Positions 35,051 through 45,366 of a stretch of 64,000 bases of DNA are shown here, piece after piece; the stretch's first letter is position 1; each line of letters starts with the position of its first letter. Source of the DNA: Triglochin maritima. Its lineage: Eukaryota > Streptophyta > Magnoliopsida > Alismatales > Juncaginaceae. The position numbers and the translations under genes are program-made. Below the pieces are notes generated by a model. That model had not been told where the DNA came from and searched no databases. It saw only the letters and a list, made by a program, of their open reading frames with translations. The stretch covers positions 20,418,001 through 20,482,000 of the forward strand of contig OY821777.1 of the NCBI GenBank assembly GCA_963682175.1. Direction: 5' to 3'.

Positions 35051-36400
35051 TGCCCTATCTAAATGATATCCAAACTACTTTGGGTCCTTGAACATTAGCT
35101 TTGGGAACCCAAACCAACTTGGTTTTGGGATCCCACACACTTGAAAAAGGATGCTTTACATCTAAGTGCTTCCATTTAAGGTAGTATGAACTACATGATT
35201 TTTAACATATAAGGCATTGTATCCTAAACCATGTTTATCTAGGGATTGTCTTTGACTACCTAGAAGCATATTCAGCATCTTAGTTCCATTTGTGAACCTT
35301 TTTAGATCTTTTCTTAATTGCACATTGCAAGCATGAAGATTTAATTGTTCAACATCAATGGGTGTTGCATTTTGACTAGCAAGTTTTAATGCATTACTTT
35401 CATGTCTAGCAAGCACCTCATTCTTGTCATGCATGATTATTTCAATTTTGCTTTGAAGATCATTTGTGGTCTTTCTATCGTTCTTGTTCTTTTCACAAAT
35501 GACCTCATATTGTTTAACTAAATCATGGAATGTATTTTGAAGCTCATCATATGTATATGTTTCTTCTTTAGAACATGATATATCACTATAATATGATTTA
35601 GTTGAGCATGAATTCGATTTAGTAGAACAAGAGCTAGAGTCTACCTCACTTTGTTCATCTTCAATAGCCATGAAGCATGAGTGGGCAACCTCTCATCTAC
35701 TTTGCAAGGAGGAAGATGATGATGATGGTGACGATGAATCATACCATGTAGCTTTGTGAGCTTCTTCCTTCCTTTCTCTTCTCCTCTCCCTTCTCTCCTT
35801 CTTCTTCTCCCTTTATCTTCTCTCATTTCCACTCTCCTCCTCCCCTTTTTCTTTTTCTCTCTTCTCACTTTTCCTTCCTCTTCTTTCTCTTGTTTCTTCC
35901 TTATATTTTTTGAGGATTTGAAGAAATCTTGGGCGAGGACTTCAATGTCCTCATTCTCTACTCCTCTCCTTGGCTCATCGAATTTTGCATGTAATATCAA
36001 GATGAGTTTGTTCTTGGAGTCTTCCTTCTTCTTTAGATGGTTGATTTGAAGTCCATAAGCCATTAAGTTTCCAATGAGTTCCTTTATCTTTAATTTTGAA
36101 AGATCATGCTCTTCTTCAGTTACGACGACCTTATCTTCCCAATCGTTATTGAGTGACCGGAGGAACTTCCTTGTCATTTCTCCTTCACTAATTTTTCTTC
36201 CAAGAACCAAAACAGAATTAGTGATATTGGTGATGTGAGTGTTCATTTTGCTTATGTCTTCACCAATTTACAGAGAAAAAAATCTCATATTTATGCATGA
36301 GGAGGCTAATGCGAGTTTCCTTAGTTTTTCTATCACCCTCATGATGCATTTGTAATCTATGCCAAATTTCATGTGCACTTTCCCCACCCCTAATTCTATT
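35051..36400 (-). pseudogene. SIRE-like gag remnant
   Basis: The minus strand shows the UBN2-type Copia gag: LGRKISEGEMTRKFLRSLNN near 36200, then a Glu/Lys/Arg-rich low-complexity stretch (35760-35910) where zinc knuckles are expected. A coiled-coil-like segment follows (35671-35162), ending in FTNGTKMLNMLLGSQ and GLGYNALY, and then a short piece resembling the gag-pol linker (KTKLVWVPKANVQGPK). The N-terminal part beyond 36246 is frameshifted. Pol is missing. Confidence 0.75.
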
Positions 36401-36715
36401 GTATTCTCCCACATTAAGGCCACAATATAGAATGTTCATGATTTTTAGTTCATTTCTATCTCCTTCATTATAGCCCTAGATAATGTTGCAAGTTCTTCTT
36501 CCTTAGGAGGGGTGTATGGGGTTTGAACAAAGATCCAATATTGTAGGTCACTAGAAATTAGGATTATTTTCATCATATTCTTCCAATAATCATAATTTGA
36601 CCCATTAAGTAAAGGAGGCTTAGTAGTGCAAAGACCCTCTACATGATTAGATGTTTATGTCAAGCTAAAAATATGATTAAGTATGCAACTTAGCTCACAA
36701 AACTCTGATACCAAA
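36401..36715 (-). mobile_element. SIRE-like 5' internal end and primer site
   Basis: Degraded start of gag, then the primer site: the minus strand reads TGGTATCAGAG at 36713-36703, complementary to initiator tRNA-Met. It lies 2 nt from the LTR. Confidence 0.75.
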
Positions 36716-39597
36716 TGAAAGATCGAGTATGGACCTCATTCTAATCACTTTTTAAGCTAATTAAACTCTACTTGCTCAATCAAATATGTCCAGTGGAAAT
36801 TAAAACAAGCAAGCAAGTAAAAGTAGGAAATATGCAAACCATAAAGGAGATTGGGGATTTTTATAGATGTTTGGTGTTTAATTGTTTATATTTACCGCAA
36901 GTGCATGGTGTCGGTGAAGACGTGGCAAATACATGTCCTGTCCACGAGGAGGTGTGTCAACTCTTGTTTGCTCGAAGGCAAGTGGGAAAAGAGGGGAAGA
37001 AGTTGTGACTACACTAAAATAACTACGCTAAGCTAGCATGAAACAAACAAAAAAGATGAAAGCATGAGACAAGATAAAATTAACCTAAGTGACTAATACA
37101 AGAAAGTTTGAAACCAGGAATGGAAACCCCTAAGGGGTGGAGTGTGTGTACACATGCAATAAGATGGTAACGAATGCATTCAATGGGCACAAATGTGTAT
37201 TTTCATGCATAGGAAATGTCTAATGGATATGGCAAAACCTATCAATCCAATCACTAACCTAGTTGATCAACATTCACATACACAAGTTGGTTATTTCAGA
37301 ACCCATACAAGCATGGGAGGTGTCTAATAGTTGTGGCAAAACCCATCAAGTGTAGTGTTCTACTCTAAATAAGCAAGCATACATTCACATTTATTAACAC
37401 ATTTCAAAATAAAGCATTCATTTCCACTCTTTATTGCATGTATAAACATCATCTCCACCCCCAAAGGGGGATGGAACTACTCACTACTCATTAAACTATA
37501 AACAACATTAAGAAAAGAAGACATTCTAATTATACTACGATAAAGAAAACAAAACAAACTAAACAAGCATACATTAAAACAAAGACAATATGAAGACATA
37601 CTATGAAGAATTATTTTATTTACATGACTCAACTTACAAGTAGCATTCTTATCCACCTTAAGTTTTGCTCCAATGCTTACTCCAAGTAAGAGAATGTCAC
37701 CAAGCAATGGGTAAATACAAAGGAAGGTGAAGAGTTCTATTTATAGGCATGAAAAAATTTAATCTAGGACAATCCCCAGGTATGGGACTAAAAGCATACC
37801 AAATATGGACTAAAGACATCCTAATCTAACACCCGACCAAGGCATGTGTGTTTTGAAGCAATATTGACCGTTGATTTCTCTAATCGGGTTTGGATTTGTT
37901 TGGCTTGGTTCGAGTTTTATTTTTTGGTGTTTGATGAACCCAATTTGGTTGTTGAAGTTGGTCCCAGATTTAATTGCCAAAATACTCCTCATTAAGGTGT
38001 GGAGCTTCTTGATTTGCTCATTGATCCTTTTGGTTTTACATCTGGGTCCTTCTCTCTTTCACCTAAGTCCATAAGTCTTGGAACTTAGTCTTTTTCCTTG
38101 CTTTTGAGTCGTTTTTGAATCTCTTCTTCTCAAACCTATTTATTCCTGAAACTTAAACATAAACTCCCTACATAGCATTCCTTAGGCTAAAAATAAAGGA
38201 TATAAGACACAAATATTTGCATGATATGATGTGAATCATTCAGCACCCACACCCGGGTCCTACTCCTCTCTTGCAAGCTCCACTCGAGTCACCGAGCTAT
38301 GCTCACGACTTCACTATCCACTCCCCATTCCGGACCAGGAGAGAACGCCTTTACAATCTTCAAGATCGCGAACAACCCTCGCCAAGCTTGGCAACTCCTC
38401 CCACACTCCGAGAGGATAACTTCGGGCTCTCACCAAAGTCTATACTCTTGTCTTGGGCTTTCACCAAGACCCTTGCTTCTTTCACAATGAATGAGGGGAA
38501 CAACACTCTCTAAACCTGAGCACACTTGAGTAGAATATGATTTAAGACTAAAGTGTTGAAGGTTTTGATCTTGTGAGTGTTTTGAAATTTCTCTCTAAAG
38601 TTGGAGACAAATAGTAGTGGAGAGGTGTTCTAAACAAGGTTGGGAACATCTATTTATAATCTCCAAAGGTGTTATAGCCATTGGGGTTAAGTGTGGTGAA
38701 GAGTTGTGCAAGAAACACAAAACAGAAAACTACAGACTCTTTTCAATGCAAATTCGGTAGACTAGACGGGTCAAACGGTTGATTGATAGACGGTTCAGAA
38801 CAAGGAACGATCGACTGAGAAGAAATGATCGAACGAAAATAGGCTATATCTAAAGATCGCTTAAGTTAACGGTCGAACAAAAGGTGGAACGGTCGACCGA
38901 AAAATAGCAGAGAATTTAGGGTTTTATGTTCGATCGAACAACAAGATTTGGGCGGTCGACCGAGAAAAGGCATGAAAACTGGGTTTCAAGAAACATCTTG
39001 GAACAGTCAACCGAGGTCTACGAATCGGTCGACCGGAGACTAATGTATTTTGAGGTTTGGTTATGTTTATACGAATACGATCGTTGGTATAAAACGACAA
39101 GCCTAACGGTCAAAAGACACGTGTTGACGGTCGACCGAAATGGTCTAAACGGTCGATCGGTCGAGCGATTAAATTCACTATTTGATGAAGGATCAAACGG
39201 TCGACCGGAGGCATTTTGGACGACTAAATTGGCATAGGAAATTCTTGTTAGTGAATTCCGATCTAGGTTTGAGTGACCTATTTAAGTCTAAATGATCTGA
39301 GATATTGTATGTGAGTTCTATAAGGACCCTAGTGTGTGTTTAAATTGTTTCTAACTCTTCTATGCTCAAGTACACATAGTTCCTAAAACTCAAAATAAAT
39401 TAAGATTACATGTCTTCAAATGAGCTTTGATTTCATGTCTTGACTTGAATCATTTCTTTCCTAAGTCCTGATCACCTGTAGAAGTTAGCGCAAAGCAATG
39501 TATATGTTATGCAAGATGTATGCTACATTACATTGATTATAATTATGATTAGATTGTTTAAATCATCAAAACATAGATTAAGGCCAAAAAGCCAGTA
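36716..39597 (-). repeat. SIRE-like 5' LTR, split by a solo LTR
   Basis: Pieces 36716-36874 and 38244-39597 join to about 1.5 kb. U5 is on the left, TATTTATA (TATA complement) near 38651-38658, and U3 with GGTCGACC-type palindromes lies between 38750 and 39215. It ends GCCAGTA where the other copies have GCCAACA; the target duplication TGCTT follows at 39598-39602. Confidence 0.85.
36875..38238 (-). mobile_element. A-related solo LTR in the SIRE-like LTR
   Basis: 1364 bp, TGTTTAATTG to GTGAATCA on the plus strand. It is collinear with A LTRs but clearly divergent. Flanks are TTTGG (36870-36874) and TTCAG (38239-38243). The empty-site sequence in other SIRE-like LTRs reads TTCGG or TTTGG there, so both flanks can be explained by CpG decay of one TTCGG. 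The USE-like motif is degraded. Confidence 0.82.
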
Positions 39598-39602
39598 TGC
39601 TT

Positions 39603-40027
39603 GTCTTCTTAATTTGTTATGTGCGTGCTTACATTTAAATAAGTTTTGACATTTCTACTGGTAACCTTGTTTTACAATATTTGTTCTTTCACAAAAGAAT
39701 TGTTTTCTTTTTCCTTTTGATCTATTTTATGTGTGTCTAGATCTCTTCCATAATAACTTCCTCATTTTACTAGTAACCTTTTACAATATTTTTTTTAAAA
39801 TCTTTTCTCAAGAAAAAAAAATTCTGAACGTTTTGTTTCTGTTTTTTCTTGTGCATCACTCTATAACTTTTCTCTCAAGTTTTACTGGTTCTGACATTAC
39901 AATAAAATAAAAGTCTACTGGTGCTTTTGTTCTATCTCTTTAAAAAAAATAAGAGAAAGCTTTATGTTCTCTAAGCTTACTCTTTGATTTTCTTTCCATC
40001 ACGAAAATTGTTTCTTCTTTCTTAGAC
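39603..40027 (+). mobile_element. Copia-1 leader, part 2
   Basis: Matches 58420-58864 of Copia-3 up to the gag ATG. T-rich, non-coding. Confidence 0.75.
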
Positions 40028-40396
40028 ATGACGACTTCAACTCAGAGCTCCACTAGTATTCCTAGCAGCAGTAATTCCACTTCTTTTCCAATTTCCACTA
40101 GTGCAGAAAAGGTAATATACGTCAGATATACGGTTTATACACGTCGGATATACCACTTCCCTGAGCTGACGTCTATTTATGTGTCATATATACCTAGACG
40201 TCTGTCACTTAAAATCTGACGTCTATTCTTAGAGATATGACATCTATTCTTAGAGAATAGACGTCGGCTATTAGGTACACCCTGACTTTAAAGTATGGTC
40301 TCGTGAAGACCAACTTCTGTTAGGTTGGTTACTTGCCTCTCTTACTGAGGGAGTTTTGGGACAGACTATTGGCTATAACTGAAAGAAATGTGTTCT
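40028..40396 (+). pseudogene. Copia-1 gag remnant
   Basis: It starts at ATG 40028 with MTTSTQSSTSIPSSSNS, the same Ser/Thr-rich start as in Copia-3. Coding similarity stops near 40104, where foreign sequence begins, and resumes at 40280-40396 (WLLASLTEGVLGQTIG). The part in between, including the conserved tryptophan region, has been replaced. Confidence 0.7.
40105..40278. repeat. Short insertion rich in GACGTC-type motifs
   Basis: About 170 bp with six to seven copies of ACGTC/GACGTC and a small inverted repeat (TAGAGAATAGACGTC facing GACGTCTATTCTTAGAG). It replaces part of Copia-1 gag compared with Copia-3. The clustered short motifs resemble subterminal repeats of DNA transposons, but termini and a target duplication are not clear. 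Confidence 0.4.
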
Positions 40397-40686
40397 AAAA
40401 GTTTTAATTTTATATGTCTTTTATTATGAATTGAATGTATTGAATATTTTGTTCCTTGATTAATGTATTCGTCTTTTTGAAGAGCATACTTATCTTTCAA
40501 TCTAGTTTTTCATGGACGCGTGAAACATGTAGCAATTGATTTTCGCATCGTTCGGGAACAAGTCTCATCCCGTCAGCTCCAAGTCTGATTTGTTTCCAAC
40601 ATTGATCAACTTGTTGATATTTTGACCAAACCATTGAGCACCCGTAGGTTCCAGTTCTAACGTCCCAAGCTCTCAGCGGGTGATCA
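40397..40686 (+). pseudogene. Copia-1 RNase H end, after a large deletion
   Basis: From about 40505 the frame resembles the C-terminal end of Copia RNase H (VKHVAIDFRIVREQV, then DQLVDILTKPLSTRRFQF), with stops. Nearly all of protease, integrase and reverse transcriptase is missing between 40396 and here. The frame is cut by the hAT-like element at 40687 and resumes at 43526 just before the 3' LTR. Confidence 0.75.
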
Positions 40687-41404
40687 TTAAGGGTGCACAT
40701 GGATCGGGTTGGGTCGTGTTTAGGTCAGATCCAACCCAACCCGAAAAATTCGGGTTTGTGAAAAACCCAAACCGATTCGGGTTCAACCCAAACCGACCCA
40801 AAATATTCTGGATGGGTTGGGTCGGTTCGGGTTGGACCCAAATTTCAAGACTTGTGATTTAGAATCACCGAAACATACATCTGGATGCTGAAAATTGTAG
40901 TCTTAAATTTCTTGGTTAAACATTGTAGAAAACTATATTTTTATCACAACTTGCATTATTCTCAGAATACAAACACCAAATATGATTAACAACTATTTTT
41001 GCCTTTTCCTCGATCAAGGGGAGATCACTTTCCAACTTGTTAATCACAACAACAAAAACCCATACAACAACACAAAATATAGGATAATAAGAAGTGCATA
41101 TTAAGCATTCCAAATCATGACATGATTTTGTAGACACCATTGTCATCAACAAGCAAGCACACCAAAGATACCCAATCCTGATAATACAACAAATTTTCTA
41201 GGAAACAATTACATTGTTGGAACACTAAACCATATCATCCACAAAGAGTAGTCTAGTTCCACCTCAAAACTCCAAAAATTCAAAAAAAACTTTAATTTTT
41301 CTCAACTTCGGTTGTAGAGAAGAAGCAACAGATCCAAACCTCAATTCACCTCCTTCCGAAATATCATTTTGATGAAGAAAATGGGAAAATTGGCTAAAAT
41401 AGTT

Positions 41405-43322
41405 TTGGTAACACAACCATAGAAACCTCTAACGCGGCCTCACCGGACATCGTATACTGCCCCAAGTACTTCCCTTAGCATCTCTCCTTCTCAAGGATCC
41501 AATCAATGAAAATATGCATCCCGGGGACGAGAATGAAGTGAATGTCGAGGCCGTGGAGGAGGGAGATGTCCTGGAGGATTATGGAGAGGTGGGGGGAGTT
41601 GATGATCTAACTGGAGATGACGACGACGAAGGTGTTGCTGTTGTGGCCGCGGATGTAGAGCCAGGCCTGGCGGAACTTGTAGGACCATGAGGATCTCTAA
41701 TTCTAATCACTTTTAACCTTAATTACCTACTTGTTTAACGATCAAAGATATACAGCGGAATTTAAAACTAAACAAGCAAGTAAAGGAAAGAGATAATGCA
41801 AACCACAATGGAGACGAGATATTTTACAGAGGTTTGGCACCCCACCCGGGCCCTAGTCCTCTCTTGCAAGCTTCGCTCCATCACCGAGCCCCGCTCACGA
41901 CTTCACTAACCCCTCCCCGTTCTGGGTTGGGAGAGAATGCCTCTACAATCTTCTAGCTCGCGAACAACCCTCGTCGAGCTTGACTCCTCCTCTAACAATC
42001 CGAGAGGGATACTTCGGACTCTCACTGAAGTCTATACTCTTATCTCGGGCTTTCACCAAGACCTTTGCTTCTTGAACAAACAATGAGTGGAACAACACTC
42101 TCTAATCTTGAGCACACTTGAGTGAGAATAGGATTTAAGACTAAAGTGTGGAAGGTTTGATGCTTGGAATGTTTGGAGCTCTCTCTCTAATGTAATGGAC
42201 AACTAGCAGTGGGAGAGTTGTGTTAAAATGTGTTTACAACTCTATTTATAAGCTCCAAAAGAGTTATAGCCGTTTGGGATGAATTGGTAAAGATTGTGTA
42301 AGATACACAAAATAGAAACTGACAGGACACAATTCTCAGTAAGTTCGGTCGACCGGATCGGGCTGAACGATCGACCTGATCAGGTTGAACGGTCGACCGT
42401 TTGGAAATTTAGAACTCGGTTCAGTCCACCGGTAAAAGGACGGTCGACCGCCAAAGGCTATAATCTTGGTACACTTAAGTGATCGGTCAAACACCGAGAT
42501 AGGTTCGGTCGACCGATTCACACCAAACTCTTTGGGGTTGACAAACAAAATCATATTCGGTCGACCGAAACAAGGAATACGGTCGACCGAGAACCGACAG
42601 ACACTTTTGGTTTGTCGAGTCTTCTAAGTTTGGTCAACCAAACAAGGTCCTCGGTCGACCGATACACTAAATGTATTTGGGGTATATGGAGATAACATGA
42701 ATACGACTGTTGGGTATAATACGACAAAACAAACGGTCGGAAAAATATGTTAACTCGGTCGACCAAAAAGGTCTGGACGGTCGACCAAACTTGGGGAGTT
42801 AAACACTAACAGGATATATGATCACTCGGTCGATCGAACGGTCTGTTTCGGTCGACCGAATGTGAGCAGATTGTTCAGGTTTTGGTTTAGTGTTTTCCGG
42901 TCTAAGTTTGGGTGATCTATAGAAGTCCAAATTATATGAAATTTCATGTGTGACCTCTATAGGGAACCTAGTGTGTGATTGAGTAGTTTTTAGCTCAAGT
43001 ATGCTCAATTACACAAAGTTCCCGAGACTCAAAGAAATTCAAATTACATGTCTTCAAATGAGCTTGATGACATGCCTTGACTTGATTTCCTTTCTTCCTT
43101 GAGTCTTGATCACCTTTAGAGGTTAGCACAAAGTAATATATATGCAATGTAACATGTGTGCTACTCTACATAGATTAAGGTCAAAAAGCCAACAGAACCG
43201 TGAGACGAAGTCGTGGTCGTCGATGGTGGAGGTGGATCGGATAGGGGCGGGTTTGGGTTTGGATTTGGAGGAGAGACGGTGGAAGGTTAGGGTTTGGAGT
43301 GGGATGGGGTTGAGGGAGGTTT
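41405..43322 (-). pseudogene. Captured N-acetylglutamate synthase 5' fragment, split by a solo LTR
   Basis: On the minus strand, 43322-43200 encodes a Ser/Pro/Lys-rich stretch like a chloroplast transit peptide. 41682-41405 continues with the amino-acid-kinase start of plant N-acetylglutamate synthase: KFRQAWLYIRGHNSNTFVVV, then PHLSIILQDISLLHGLDIHF and ILVPG, then KYLGQY. In plants this enzyme makes N-acetylglutamate from glutamate and acetyl-CoA in arginine synthesis. Only the first part is present, with at least two stops, so it is non-functional. The SIRE-like solo LTR at 41688-43194 separates the halves. Identification is from remembered family motifs. Confidence 0.75.
41688..43194 (-). 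mobile_element. SIRE-like solo LTR with ten GGTCGACC sites
   Basis: 1507 bp, TGAGGATCTC to GCCAACA on the plus strand. Flanks GACCA (41683-41687) and GAACC (43195-43199) are only partly alike. TATA complement TATTTATA is near 42243-42250. U3 (42346-42858) holds ten exact GGTCGACC palindromes and several one-off variants. It interrupts the captured synthase fragment. Confidence 0.82.
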
Positions 43323-43553
43323 AATTTATTATAAAAAATATTCAGGTTCGGGTTGGGTTGGGTTGGGTCAGCCCGACCCCTCAACCCGAACCCGACCCGA
43401 AAAATTCAATTTTCAGATATATATTTTTAACCCGACCCAACCTGAATTCGTTCCCAACCTGACCTAACCCGACCTGTCAGGTTTAGGTCAGTTTTCGGGT
43501 GCAACCCAACCCGTGTGCACCCTTAGTTGTCCCCCTATTCGCTTGAGTGAGGG

Positions 43554-43823
43554 TGTTAGAGAACAAGGAGTGATCCAAGCCCAAAGCCCAGCTCAAAGCC
43601 CATAAAAAATTCAAGCCTAATCACGTAATTATATCTCATTGTTTTATAAGTCCATATACATTGTATTAGAAAATTCTCAAACATTCCAAACTATTCATCT
43701 ATGTTGTCTAGCTTTAAATGTATCCTATAAAATTTTACGTATAAATACCATGTATCTCTCTCTATCTTATGATTAAGAAGAGAAATATTTTCATTAATTC
43801 TTGCAAGTCATTCTCATTTAACA
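43554..43823 (+). repeat. Copia-1 3' LTR
   Basis: 270 bp starting TGTTAGAGAAC, directly after a GAGTGAGGG polypurine tract, and ending CATTTAACA. AATTT follows at 43824-43828. Confidence 0.88.
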
Positions 43824-43828
43824 AATTT

Positions 43829-44362
43829 GAAAGAAAACTTTGTCATGGATTCAACCTTTCATTGAATCAGTCCCAATCACCGAGATACGTAAGAATTTCA
43901 ACAAATAAAATCTCAATCACAAAATGTAAATGGAAAACCCCGACAACTCGTGGGGGAAAAACGGCCCAACAACCTCTACGTATTATATTCATGAAATAGT
44001 TTTACATCAACAAAAACTCATCAACCTATGGATGGCACAACCCTCCAAACTACTCTCTCAACTCCAGTAGAAACCCTAGCTTCCTGCTAGAACCCATGCA
44101 CCTTTCTGCTTCCAGCTACCATGGCCACTCTCCTATGTACCCTATGATAGCTACTTTATGCCTTAGAGTACTCTACCACAAATCAGTTGCTTTAGTTACT
44201 CGTTTATTTATAAGCCAATACAAATTGGTTAAAACCCGTGTTAAAATCAAGAACCGAATTGAAAAGTTAATATTGAGGAAATTTTCATCCCTAAAATCTC
44301 TAACCTTCAAATTTTCCAACTTGATTCATTTAATTAATTAAGATTCAAGACATTTTCCAACA
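43829..44362 (-). repeat. Possible short solo LTR or LTR-like repeat
   Basis: It starts TGAAAG and ends TTTTCCAACA. On the minus strand it has TGTTGG at the start and a TTATAAATAAA TATA-like box near 44207. The sequence CCAACAAACTTA and what follows recurs near 46760-46800. There is no partner LTR in the window. Confidence 0.4.
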
Positions 44363-44463
44363 AACTTAGTGTAATATATTTACTTTTTTATATTGAGTAA
44401 GACATAGTTGGTGCTTTAGTAGTAGTTATTTCGATGAACCAAGTCATAAGAGACAATGACCGA

Positions 44464-44886
44464 ACCTCTGTAAAAATCTCCCGAGTCCATTTGTGGTTTA
44501 CATATTTCCTCATTCTTGCTTGCTTGTTTTAATTTCCGCTGCACATCTTTGTTTGAGCAAGTAGAGTTTAATTAGCTTAAAAAGTGATTAGAATTAAAGC
44601 ATTACACGTTCCTACAACTATAATTAAGTTCACGTAAGTTAACGGTCGAAGAAGAATGTAAAACGATCGACCAAAAATTGGCAGGGAATCCGGGGTTCAA
44701 GAGAAATACTCTAGACGGTCGACCGAGGACAAACTAATGGTCAAACAGAAATGTCCAGTAAGTTCTGGATGATCAGGAATGTTTCAATCGGTCGACCACA
44801 AGCCATGCAACCGTCGAGCGGAGGCTAATGTATTTTGGGGTTTGGTTAAGTTTATACGAATACGATCGTTTATTGGTCGTAAACAA
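44464..44886. repeat. Rearranged SIRE-like LTR fragments
   Basis: 44464-44612 is a U5 fragment in plus orientation (it matches the complement of 36730-36870). 44630-44886 is a U3 fragment in minus orientation with GGTCGACC remnants. The opposite orientations show an inversion or two separate fragments. Confidence 0.7.
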
Positions 44887-45366
44887 CCCCCGGTATGAGA
44901 CTAAACATATACCAAAAATAGAATAAACACACTCTAATACACATGCCCGCCAAAGCTTAGCGGATTCGGAGCCAAACAGACCGCCAATTGGCGGTCTATC
45001 GGTTCTGGATCCATCTCGAATTTGTTGTGGGCTTTTCTGGATGTCTTTGTTGGTCTTTGATGCATATACTTTGTTTATTGGAGATCCGACCCGAATCGAA
45101 TTGCCAAAATACTCCCCATGATGGTGTAGAGTTTTCTATTTTGCTTTTTGGTCCTTCGGTCTTACCTTTCAGGTCCTTCTCCCTTGCATCTTAGTCCGCA
45201 TGTCTCACAATTCAGTCATTTTTCCTTGCTTTTGGGTCCTTTTATGCTTCATCTCTTCAAACCTATTTATTTCTGAAATTCAAACATAAAACTCATCACG
45301 TAGTTTTGCTTAGGTGTAAGATAATGGATATAAAATACAAATATAAGCATGAAATGATGTCAATCA
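44887..45366 (-). repeat. A-family LTR fragment (U3)
   Basis: U3 part of an A LTR, ending GATGTCAATCA, with the perfect palindrome AGACCGCCAATTGGCGGTCT at 44979-44998. It is cut just before the TATA box and sits inside SIRE-like U3 sequence without a visible target duplication. Confidence 0.75.

Larger units (their letters stand above)
17283..39597 (-). mobile_element. SIRE-like Copia element, pol deleted, nested in Copia-1
   Basis: Target duplication TGCTT (17278-17282 and 39598-39602). The 3' LTR is in two pieces (17283-18668 and 34728-34793) because a B element sits in it. The 5' LTR is also in two pieces (36716-36874 and 38244-39597) because of an A solo LTR. The internal region is only about 1.9 kb: polypurine tract at 34794-34808, gag, and primer site TGGTATCAGAG at 36703-36713 (minus strand). 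No protease, integrase or reverse transcriptase remains. LTRs differ by roughly 10% by eye. Confidence 0.87.
40687..43525. mobile_element. hAT-like non-autonomous transposon with captured gene fragment
   Basis: Terminal inverted repeats TAAGGGTGCACATGG and CCGTGTGCACCCTTA bound the element, followed inward on both sides by GGGTTGGGTCGG-type repeats in opposite orientation. Removal of the element restores a continuous Copia reading frame if 8 bp are duplicated (GGTGATCA at 40679-40686, GTTGTCCC at 43526-43533, only 4 of 8 identical). An 8-bp duplication would fit hAT, but the decay leaves the class uncertain. Without the inner solo LTR it is about 1.3 kb. It encodes no transposase. Confidence 0.65.
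16204..43823 (+). mobile_element. Copia-1: old Copia element, heavily nested and internally deleted
   Basis: The 271-bp 5' LTR (16204-16474) and 270-bp 3' LTR (43554-43823) start TGTTAGAGAAC and are about 12% divergent. The 5' LTR is followed by an initiator-tRNA-Met primer site. Target duplications AATTT are at 43824-43828 and immediately left of the LTR at 16199-16203; a second AATTT lies at 16170-16174. Only the gag start (40028-40396) and the end of RNase H (about 40500-40678) survive of its coding region. A SIRE-like element and a hAT-like transposon sit inside it. Confidence 0.88.

Noticed and set aside
41503..41688. Pro/His-rich minus-strand ORF of 61 codons
   Set aside because: Another frame of the N-acetylglutamate synthase fragment; the Pro/His bias is a frame artefact.
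43769..43999. 76-codon ORF next to the Copia-1 3' LTR
   Set aside because: It begins inside the LTR and has no domain or codon signature; a chance frame.
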